A stretch of DNA of 64,000 bases from JABWCQ01 sp964587105 (GTDB taxonomy: Bacteria > Electryoneota > RPQS01), in assembly GCA_964587105.1 (NCBI GenBank), contig CAZPKG010000003.1, positions 186,001 through 250,000 of the forward strand. Direction: 5' to 3'. Numbering within the stretch: position 1 is the stretch's first letter; each line of letters starts with the position of its first letter. A model generated the notes under the pieces. It saw only the letters and a program-made list of their open reading frames with translations, had not been told where the DNA came from and searched no databases. Below are positions 38,201-50,200 of this stretch, piece after piece. Both the position numbers and the translations under genes were made by a program.

Positions 38201-41200
38201 CTTCACGAATAGCAGTCAGCCAAACGTTATCTTCGTTGAACTCGCCTGACAACTGATCAGGATCGAAGGTCATCACGATAAACGCATTACCATCTTCGAT
38301 GTCGAAGCGGCAACGGTCGCCACAAGCGGTTTCAACCGGCAAGGTGCCTTCCGCCAAGCCGTCACCAGTCGGCGGCAGTGCGTCAACATAGAGGACGACT
38401 GCGTCGGAGGTGTCATTGCCGTTGTAATCTTCGATGATCGCGCGGAGCCAGAAGATTTCCTGGTCACCGACGTCTTCGGGCTGCGGTTGGAACGACACAC
38501 AAGCCGTGGTGTCACCATTCAAGCCATTGTTAATCGGATCGTAGATGGTCTCGATGTTACGCCATGCCGACGGGACACCACCGTTGACTTCAGCATACTG
38601 GAAGGTAATGGAAGCCAAACCGGTGTCAATATTCGTCGGGGCAAAGATGGCCTGGACGCAGTACGGATCGTCAGCATGGATGTAGTATGAAGAGTCAACT
38701 GTGCAGGACACTGCCGATTCTTCGTTCTCGTTAATGATGCTGAAGATTTCGATACGGGCGGCCGGCTGAATATCATTCAGGCGAATCGTCACGTAACAAA
38801 CGTCGTTGTCACAGAGGTCGGTGTTGTTCACCGTGTCGATGGCGATCACGCGGAGCTGGTACCAACCTTCCGGATCATTACCGGTTTCTTGGAAGTAGCT
38901 CAGGAGGTCCCATGTGGCGGTTATCGTGTTACCAATGTGGCGAACCGTGTCGTTGCTGAGCGTATCCGCTTGGATGTTGGTCCAGCTTCCGATCGGGTTC
39001 AGCGTACGATACTGGAACACACCAAGAATTGACTGGTCGAAACCTGCGTAATCCTGGTTTGTCGCGACGATTTCAAGGTCACGGCTATCCGGAACGACGA
39101 CGACATCATTGCCATCAACGCCCGGCTCTTCGCCGCCGACCAAGCTAATGCAGGCACGCGGTTCACTGACATCAACCCAGATGCTTTCGGCCACAGTGCA
39201 GTAGGTGTTACCGCAATGGTCGGTGACAATCGAACGGCTCCAGAACAGGGTGTTCTCTTCGCCGCGTCCGTCGCCGGCCTGAACGTCATAGGTTTCGTCA
39301 ACGAGGCCGTCGCCGTCATTGTCGATATTATCGGTAATCGGGTTGATTGCGCCCCAGATGCCTGGCCACGCTTCAGTCCAACCCATATCATCGTTAGAGT
39401 AGATCGTGTCAACGTTGACCCAGCTTGAATCCGCGAACGGGTTGCTGGTCAGCGAAACTTGGTAGATAACCGCGCAGATATCCTCGACCACGAGGTCGTA
39501 GTCACCGTCAACCGGCTGAATGTCCGTGACGAAGTAAACGTCATCGGCATCGTCGCAACGGCCGCCGTTCAACCAGAAGTTGTCGAATTCGATATCGTGC
39601 GTGGCAACCGGTGCATCGTTATCCACGAAGAAGACGTGGAGCGAATCGCCAGGAGCCGGGTTCTCAATCACGTGATAGGCGATGCCGTCATACCAGGTCA
39701 CAACCGTACGGAACTCGTGATGTCCATCACCAACAGTCTGGCTGTTGAAGTTGACCACGTATTCGCACAGACAGATGGTCGAGAAGGCGGCTTCTTGACC
39801 AAACGCTTCGTCAGTCTCGTCGATGTCGCAACGGTCGTAAGCGATCGGCTCTTGGTTATCCCAATCGATGTTACGCGGGTCATCAACCCAGCGGTCGACA
39901 CCGTTGGCTTCCCAGAGATTGTTGTCATTTGCGTCGATTACGAACGAGTATTCGAAGCAGCTCTCATCGCCGTGGTTAAGGTTGATGTCAACTGTCCAGA
40001 AGCCGTTGCCATCATCCGTCATCGGGTAGAACGTTTCCTCATTCCAAACGTAAACGGCTACATCCGGGAACAGATCACGTTCGGCGTACCACGAGTAGAT
40101 CGGGTTGCTGTGACGGTCATAATACCAGCCGGCCATACCCGGAACTTCCTTCTCGTCGAGCTGGAAGCGCACGGTTGCATTGCCCGGGTTGGTATCATAG
40201 TTGACGCCTGTCACAGGGTCAATCACCGGTTCCCACGAATCGCCGTCCCAGCGCTCGAACGCCACTTGGGTAATGTCACCAGAGAAGTAGCTCGGGTCGG
40301 ACACATCATTAGCGGACAGCGGCACTGTATTGTGTGCACCGCAGACATCGGCGTACGGCGGGTAGCAGTAAACTACTTGCGGTTCGTTGACATTGACAAC
40401 ACGGACGACAAGGTCGATCTTCGTATAGTCATTTCCTTCAACGATGCCATCACAGTCTGTGTCACCTTCATTCAATGTGTCGTCAGCAAACGGCGCATAG
40501 ACGTGATAGTTCACGACAACGGCGAAGTTGTAAACGCCCGGTTCGTAGCTATTGTCAAGATAGAGACCCATCTGGTACTGGCTGCCGTTGTTATCCGGCG
40601 GGTACTGGTCCCAAGCCTTGAAGTCATCGAAGTAGCTAAAGTCAACCAACGCGCCGTCGTCACACAAGCTCTGAAGATCGCCTTCCTCGTCAAGCTGCCA
40701 GAGTTCGATGTTGAACACATCAACGCTGTCATCATGGCAGTTGCGGATTGCGCTTGCATCGACCTGGAACAGAACCAAGGCTTCTGGATCATGTGAATCC
40801 GGATGCGTGGTACGGTTGTACAGGACTTCGATCGTATCTGTTTCAGAATCTTCCCAAGCCACAGGCTCGTTCACACGGACGCGATTTTCCGGGTCATTGA
40901 CGTCATTGGTGACGTAGCTGACGTCGGTGATCGGCGTGTTCGGCGGGCAGAAGGTGTAGATGAAACATGCGTTTTGGTTGTAGCTATAGGGTTCCTGGTT
41001 GCCCGTGAGGTCTTCGACGATCGCGGCGAAGTCCCAACGCGAGTAAACCAAACCGTCAGCAGCGTCAGCCGAATCAAGGAAGGCGCGGACGCCCGGCCAC
41101 ACGACATAGACGCTATCCCACGTGCTTTCCAGAACCACTGCGCTGTCAGCGTTACGCGGCAGAGCCGGGTTCATGGTGTAGTCGTTCGGAACGTCAAACG

Positions 41201-44200
41201 TATCAGTGGTACCGTCAGCACGCCAGAACTTGAAGTACATCAGCCATTCGTCTTCGACATAGTCGGCAACATTGGCGACGAGCAACAAGGTGTCAATCGG
41301 GGTTTGGTAATTACATGTGGAGTACTTGTCACCGTCATAGATCGGTGTGGTCGGCTCGCTGTACTGCGGGAGACCCCACTGGAACCATGCATGGTTGAAG
41401 CACCACAGATGTGTACCGCTGGGCAATTCGTCACGGATTTCGATGGCGCTGCAGCAAATCTCAGCTCCACATTCGAGGTCGCGGTCGAGGTTGCAATCGC
41501 GGTTGGCGTCACCCTGCATGTTATTTTGTCCCCAGCCTTCGTTTTCGACGTCGTCGATAGCGTAGGCACGGAAGCGAACACTGTCCAGCGGGCTGTTGCC
41601 AAAGTTATTGAAGGTGACACCGAGTTCGTAATAGCCATTATAGTCTGGTTCGTCAACAAACCCGTAGTTCGAGCTTACATAGACGTCAGCACCCCAAGCT
41701 TCATTCCATTCATAGGCTGTTTCAAGGTTCTTCCAGTTGCCGAAACGATCTAAGAACTGGAACTGAACACCTGACAAGCCACAGCTTTGGTCAAGGCCGA
41801 TATTATCTTCTGCATTGGCACGCAGATAGAAGTAAACGCCTTCACCAATAGTTTGAATTGAGGCAAACTGGTCGCCGCTGTAATCACCAATCCAGCATTC
41901 CGTAACCCGCGGAGCCGTGTTGTCCACGAAGACGCGAGTCATAATCGGGTCACTGTCAAACAGGCCTGCATCGTCATAGGCAACTGCGTACAGCCAGTAG
42001 TAGCCGGACAGTAAGTTGTCAGTATTCCACGCAGTCGAGTGATAGAAGGCCCAGCCATTCACGACACTGTCAGGCGAGTTGGTGCCACCAATAAATTGAT
42101 GGATACCAAGACCCGGTACCGACAGAGAGTCAATAAAGAAGTAAGCAATTGAATCAACATCCGACATGATTGGCGCTGTGGACTGCACTGGCACCCAAGC
42201 GGACGTATCACAATGCATGTTCGTAACACACAGATCAGGCGTCGGGAAGCAAATCAAAGCCATCGGTGCAGTGGTATCACATTCGATACGGACAGTGACA
42301 ACCGGCGTATTCAAAGCGTCAACGTTATCACAAACGTCGGCCGACAAGAAACGGAGGTTATACTGGTGGCTCGGCAAACCAGCCACGTTCCACATTGCGA
42401 CGAAGTCTTCGGAACCCGGTTGACGATAGCTGACCGAATCTTGACCAGGAGTCATGATTGTCACCCAGCCGGCGGCCGGATTCGTGTTGCCCGGGGTATA
42501 ATCGCCAGGAGCTTCGAAGTACTTGTACTGGAACATACCCTTGGCAAGGTCAAACCACTGATAGGTGGCCAGGCCGCCAATCGGACGTTCTTGGATAACA
42601 AGACCCCATCCACCGAGTTCATTTTCATAGCCGCATTCATTCGTGAGATGCAGTGTCCATGTACCCAGCGAGGATTCTCCATCGAACGCGCTCAGCGCAT
42701 TCAACGGCCAGTATGCATCGTTGTCCACCATCTGCCACAAGTTATAGTATTCCATACCCATGAAGGCTTCATCGTCAAGCACGAAGGACGCTTCGGTGTA
42801 TTCATACCAATCTTCGCCTTGATCGTCCATCACGGTAACAATAGTACCGCTCGGGCTTTCAAGTTCGATTCGGAGACAGCTCTGCATGTAGGCGTTCAAG
42901 TTCTCAATGACCAGGTTGACATCTTGAATTGTGAAGTCATCGTTCACATTGATCGTGACGTCAGTTGTCACTTCGTCAAACTGGGCATCAGTTTCCGTAT
43001 CCTCGTAACTGAACACTGCGAATGCGGTATCGCCCGGCAGCGGATCATAGAGTCCACCTTGGAAGTCGAAGGCGCGCAACTCGACGAGCGAGTCGGTATC
43101 GACGTTCGGTTCAAAGCACTCAACGAGAGCACCTTGCGGCGTATCGTCACCATCGACTTCGCTGATGTAAGCCAGCGGTGCGATGTCGTCAGTAATGTGA
43201 ACGGTAATTGTGTCAGCACAGTAGTTACCGAACTTATCCCAAGCGCGGACACGGAGGAACCACGTATTCAGACAGCTATCCGGATTAACCGGCGGCATGC
43301 CAAGCGTGTCTTCGCTATTCCACGTCAGGTTACGGATATTCCAGTATGCCGCATACGGCCATTCCGGATGTCCGTCTTCACTGTTGCTTCCGGCAACCCA
43401 GATATTCTGCGTCTGCCAGAGGGTGTAAGCATCAACGTTATCGTCGCGATTTGCATCGAACGCATAGTCGAATGCGACATATTCAAATACGCCCAGCGAA
43501 TCGAACACGTTAGCACGCAATTCAACATAGTCCCACGAGGTGAGCAAGTCAGTCTGCGCGTTTAGCTGCCCAGGATGCGTCACGAAGAAGTCCTGGATAT
43601 CCGGGCAGGTACGGTCAAGTGTAAAGTGCCAATTGTACTCACAGCTGTTGCCCATATTGTCGAGGGCGACCACAGTGATCGTGTACTCACCATCCGGGTG
43701 ACCTTCCAGCGTGTTGCCCGTCGGGTCAACAAGCAGGACGGGACGTTGACTGTAAGCATAGCCGTCCGCTTCTTCGAAGACTTGGACGAATGCTACTTCA
43801 ACACCATTCGGGTCAAACAGGGTGACAGTCGAGGTACCACCGGCATTCCAGTTTGAGCTATCCACGCCAGTTGCTGGGTCTGTGTCGACACCTGATCCCG
43901 GCTGGTTGTCATCCAAGATATTCGGATCATGGAGCATCACGATCAACGAGTCGAAGTCTTCGCCGATGAAGATACTGTCGTCAGCGGTGAAGTCATTCGG
44001 GCTCAGCTGGCCTGTAATAGCGCCGTTCCAGCACCAAGGCACCTGAAGCGTGTCAGTATCGGTGAAGTCAACAGCGGTGATTTCAATGCCTTCCGGACAG
44101 GTTTCATCTTCAAAGAAGGTCAGGGCAAAATCGCCGCAGGCAAGCGAATCGCGGTGGCCATAAATGTCGCTGATATACAGCTTGACATCATAACGGCCTT

Positions 44201-47200
44201 CACTGAAGTTGTCGGCGAACCAGAGGTAGTTAATCCAGACGCCTTCAACGTTCATTGAATCAACGTGACCAACTTGCGGGAACTCATTGATGCGCAGGTC
44301 GGCGGTGTAGAAATCGACACCTTCGCCCGTTTCGTCAATCAAGCCATCCGCGTCGTTGTCAATCGCGTCGCTTTGCAGAACGGTATCTTCAACAAACACG
44401 AAGAAGCGAGTCTGGTTCTGGTCTTCATGTGAGTACCAGTTCCAGTAGTTGCCGTCCGTGTTGTGCCAGATCTTGTAGAGGTTTTCCTTGGTAAGATCAG
44501 GCGAGACCTTTTCGTTGTTCCACAGGTCCATATTGAACATGTCAACGAAGTCAGTATCTGAACCGGCAACTGTATTCGAATCGCAAAGCAAAATCATGCC
44601 CGGATTCGGCTCGTTCCAGTTCTGGATCGTGAAGCTGATCACACTGTCAAGATCGGCGGCGTTGCAGAACTGTTCCGGCATGCCGCAGGACGTATCAGAC
44701 AGATGGAGACCCCACCAATAACGGTTGGAAGCGATGTTCGTGTTGAACAAGTCGCCGCCGCCAAATTCGTCATAAAGCGGGATAATCCAGACGAGCGAGT
44801 CAATGTTATCGCCGTTTACATTGTAGAAGACAGTATCAACAAATTGCTGCGGGTCGTCAAGGAAGCCGGGGAAATTGATCCAAACGCCCGACCAGTCATA
44901 GACGGTGTCGCCAGGACTGACCACACAGTTATTGTCCATCAGGACAGAGACAAACAACACGCTGTCCCAATCGAGATTATAAACGGAATTTTGCAGCACA
45001 AGAACACTGTCGATACCGTTCAGGTCAGGATCACCCGGGAAGCCAGTTTCGATAGTGAAATCGCCCCAAGCAACCGAGGAGAGGTATTCTGCCGTGAACG
45101 ACTCACCTGTGCCGTATTCAACGTCAAGATAGTAACCATGCGAACCGCCCAAGCCGGTTTGACGCTGGCCCTTTACAGGAACGGTAACGAGTTGACCGCA
45201 GTCAAGGGTTTCCGGATGCTTCACAATCCACTTAGCAACCAAGCGGGTCATGCCGTTGCAATCGGTCTCGATTGCCCAGTAGGTCGGAACATCTTCTGAT
45301 GTATCCGGCACTGTACCATAGACAGGGGCACCACCGAAGAAGTCCGGCGTCGTCCACTGAGTCCAAGCATATGCGGCACCAAACTGTGACAGGTCGGCCA
45401 TCATCGAGTCAATGCGCAGCGTATCTTCGAAGCCATTGAACACGCTGTCCATCCAGGCCCAGACGTAGATCCACTCACCGCTGTTTCCATCGAACCAGCC
45501 CGGCGCGCAGGAGTCAGCACCCATCACCCAAACGGAATCGACATCCGGTACCGTTGAATCGCAGCCGGAAGCTTCCCAGATATTGAAGTACGAGCCCATG
45601 TTGCAAGCCGGGTCAGTCACGTAGATCCAGAGAGAATCATACGTACCTTCAGCACCGACCAACCACGTAGAGCAAGATTCACATGCAGACAGCGTATCCC
45701 ACGGGAGTGAAGTGGTGTCGCCTTCGATCAAGTAGGCAGGATCCGAAGGATTACCTACCCATGAACCTGGATACCAACCCCACCATGCGCGGTAGTTGTC
45801 ACCACCAAGATGCTCGACGTAGTTTGCATAAACCGTGTCGTACCAGGACTTGGAGAGTGAATCACACTGGAATTGCGAGAAGTCTGCCCAAACATGTTCC
45901 GGCGAGCTAACGAGGTCATTCACATAGCCGTTAATGTCGGCATAGACATGAATATGATCGTCACCAGGAGTAATGTAGGCGCGAACAGAGTCATCACCAA
46001 TCGTGTAAATGAAGTCAACGATCGGCGGCAATGAATCGTAGATAGCAATCGGCCACAGTACTGTGTCAATATTACCAGCAAGATCAGTCAGGGCAAAGTT
46101 GACAAAGATGGTGTCGCCATTATGATAGGTCTGGTTCAACGTGAACATTTGCGGATCGAAATCGGTATCGTCTTCGATGCAAGTTCCGTAGCCCCAGTAG
46201 TAACAAGCTGTGTCAGTCAGCGCGTCTGTGTTAGCGTCGATTGCCCAGAAATTCTGCATCCACGAGTAGTTCGTGTCAATGGTCGAAAGATCCGCCCACT
46301 GGAACTCTGGCAAACCAAGACTGGAGTCATGGTCAACGTCAAACAGACAAATACTGAAGGAAACATCTGACCAGTTGCTCAGGTAAGGCAGGCTTGTCGC
46401 CACAACGATACCTTCTTCTTCCGTGGCTTCGAGAGCCGCCAAGGCAGTATCACACTCGCAGTAGGCTTCCGACGTAAAGATCGCCGGCGGCACACAGTCA
46501 CTGCAGAAGTTCAGCGTGTCTTGGAAGAACAACTCGCGGTCGTGGTGACCGATCATGTCGGTAGCGGCATGGAAGCGGAACCACGGCTCTTGCGAGGCAA
46601 GGCAGAAGAACTGTTCATCCGGAGTGAATGTCCAGTAAGCAAGAGCCTTAACTTCTTCCGGCGAACCAGTGTAGTAGGTAATTTCGAGCGACCAGTCGTT
46701 AAGGACACCAACGTCAACACCCACTTCGTCACGGATCACAAGCGTCCACGTGCCATTTGGGTCTTCATTGTCGAAGTCGTTCAATTGACCGTCAGGCTGG
46801 AAATCCCCGGTAAACGGAGCGGAACCTGACGAAATCGGGTCAAGAGCTTCGTCATCAAAGACTGTGTTCACAAAGTCATCGTCCGAACCACCTTGGTAGT
46901 TCGACAGCGAAACCTCAGTGCCCGATGGGCTTATGAGCACAATATGGAGATCAGCATCATAGGTGTGCTGAAGGTCAATGATTGTTACGTTAACATCCTG
47001 AATCAGACCTGCATCTGGGTCGTTGATGATAACTTCAGCCGTATCCAAATCGTTAATCGCGACAGGCGCGCCGACATACGGATAGACTTCGGTTGCCAAA
47101 CCAACGATCACAACGCTGTCAGCCTTCACATTGTCCATCAGAGGATTCTGAAGCAGAACTGACAGGTCGGCATACATCTGAGTGGTATCCATACCAACGC

Positions 47201-50200
47201 CGATACCGTTCGGGCAGTCAATGCCATTGTCAGTTACGCAACCGACAAGGGTGAAGCGGTTTTCAGGATCATAGCACGAGCCGTCGAGATCCATCTGATC
47301 AACCACCGCGCCAAGACTATCCCAGAGGAACCAGTTGGTCCACATGGGCTCATTCACGTCAACCTGGACGCACGAATCAAACAACATGGCACTTGCGACA
47401 CCTTCCCAACTCACGAAGCGAATCGTAAAGTCGAGGAAAGAACCGTCGCACCAGATAGTTGCCAGATCAGACGAGTCGGCACGCAGAGTCCAGAAGTAGT
47501 CACGGGCCCAACCAAGGCTGTCGCCGCCCGTTCCAACATAGATGTACCATGCACCAACGCTGTCCGGGACAATCCACGGATTCGGGTCATCGGTAATGCG
47601 CTGGAAGTCACCTTCCACCACGCGCAACGAGTCGGCATGAACGCCAGGTACGCAGTCGTGGATTTCGCACGTTTCGATGATCGTAGCGGCAACCGTGATA
47701 TTGGTATCTTCCGGCGCAATCCAGCCAAGAATATTGTCCGGACCAAAGACGTCCGGGCAACCATCAGCCCACGGATCACACGGAATCAAGTTGACACAGA
47801 AAGTCGTGTCTTCAAAGCTGTCAAATTCAAAGGCATCACTGAAAGGTGGTTCGTTGTAGCGACCCGGGTTAGCACCCTGATCCCACGCGCCACGAACCAC
47901 GAAGCAGGCGTTATAGATGAACGTGTCAGCGGGCATATTATAGATACGGCCACGCAGGGTGTATTCCCATTCATCAACGTCAATGCTCTCGGGTGCAACT
48001 GAAATGAGTTCAAGCTGAATCCAATCGCCAGGCGCTGCGCCGTTATCAATCAACTGACCCGAGGTGCTATCCACCAACGAAATCTGCCAATTTCCTGTTA
48101 ACAGCCAATGGCCATACACACCATCATAATCCGAGCCATCCGTATTCGGATATGCATTCGGATCATAGTGGACCTGCTCATCTGCATGAACAACGATTTC
48201 GAATGTGTCACCTTCCGCATAACGGAAGCCGCAATCGCCATCCCAACCAATGTTGTCCACCGTGGCAGTGCTGTGGGTAATTGGGTCAACCGCTCCCGGC
48301 GCGATTCCTGTCCATTCGACAAACTCCGGATTGTCATTGTCAACATCCAAAGAGGCAAAGGTCGTATCGCAGATCAGGAAGTACATCGTGTCAACCGAAA
48401 TCGAGTCAATCACCGAATCACCGTCAACGGTCCAAGCAGACACGATGATGGTATCTTGACCGGTGATCGGCACAAGCATTTGGCTATCAGTACCGGCATT
48501 GATGAACCATGTGCCGTTCCACTGATAGCGGAACTCGGCCAAACCACCAATGTGCTCATCAAGTTCCAGGCGACCATCATAAATGGTATTGTTGTCCGGG
48601 TCTTCGCACGGCGGAGCGCCATCAAGGTTGGTGCAAGCAGGAATAAACAGCGGCTTGCGGATCTGACGACTACGATTCTCGACCGTATTCGGGTTGCGGA
48701 ACTCGAGCACAAGAGTATCGTGGTAGGTAGTATCCGGTCCAACAATATCCCAATTGGTAATTGAAAGCGTATCGAGCAGGATGCGAACAAAGATCGAGTC
48801 ATGACGCTGGTCATGAGCCGGGTTTGTGATAGCATCATACGCGCCGCTTGAGTCAACCGAACCGGGCGACATGGCATTCCACTCCGGCATCGGGCCAAAG
48901 TCATCAAAGCCTGCAAACAAGCTATTGATGCTGTCACCCAAGTCAATCACGCCAGCCGGGAAGATTGTGTCAGGATCGTAGAAGTAGAACTCAATCGGTC
49001 CTACAATGCGCGGGCAACGGCTTTCGCCCAACAGAGCGATAATGCACGTGCCGTCGAGTGTATCGGCTTGACTGTAGTTGCCGTCAGAGTCAAACGCCTT
49101 TACATTAATGATACCGTAGTCGGACGGATCCAAACAATCCGGGTCGTACTCTCCGATGCGATAGTCATTTGCGTTGACATTTGCAGTGTCAATCATGCCA
49201 AGCTCAACCAACATACATGCTGACCAACGCTTGAACGTGGCACCATCCGTGGAATATGGGGTGGTCACCAAGACCGAATCAAACGAACCGGCAATGCTGT
49301 CGGCATTCAGAATACACGAGAAGTCAAACAGGACGCTCTGAGCGCTGGTATCCGTTTGGATCCAGACACACAGGGATTCACCCGCGAAGAAGTTCAGATT
49401 GCAGTCAAGATTTTCATTGACGATTGCAATGGAGTCAATTTCCGGTCCAAGTCCGTTCAACCAAATGCACATTTGGTCGCCACGATAAACGTTGCCGGCA
49501 TTGTCCTGAAGCTCAAGGGTCAAACAATAGAGACCGTCCGGCAGCGGGTCGCCACCAGGGCCTTCCTTGCCCCACTCAAAGGATATCGTGTCTGTGTTGA
49601 TATCATTAAAGAAGAACTGAAGCGGCTCACAAACGCGGGTAAAGCTGCCGTCGAGGCCGTCCGTATGATCATAATAGATGACGGAGTCGGCGCCAAACGG
49701 CCACGCACCTTGCGTGTAAATCGAGTCAAGGCGAATCGTGTAGCAAAGGTCTTCAGCTAAACAAGTGTCCAACAAGCCCTGCGTAAAGAAGCGGCGGGCC
49801 TTAAACTGCAGCCACGGGTTGTCATCACCGTCGACCCAAAGATACGGATCGTTGATCGAACCATAATCCGGACCAAGACCAAGAGCCGGGCCATTGAGCG
49901 TGTCAAGGTCCAAGGCGATGGTGGTGGTCGGGAAGCAGGAGTCAACAACCGCGTACAAGGCGTTCAACTGAGTGTAGCCATCGAGAATGCTCGTAATACC
50001 ATCATGGTCTGAACCGAGTACGGCGTTACAACCGCCGGCGTCCATATAGCGACCTTCGGTGATACCGACCAGCATACCCCACGGGCAGAAATCAGACAGG
50101 AAATCAAAATCGGGATCCAGGCTGTCAGGGCCGTCCTTACCATACCATGTAAAGCAGGCATCTTCCTCAAGCGAAGGCACCACCGGATTACGCCATTCCC

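Noticed and set aside
29841..43565. Long plus-strand open frames inside the giant gene (for example 29841-31319, 39459-40796, 42213-43565).
   Set aside because: They run antisense to the giant gene, encode low-complexity Val/Asp/Arg-rich sequences without motifs, and arise because the sense strand rarely uses codons that read as stops on the other strand.
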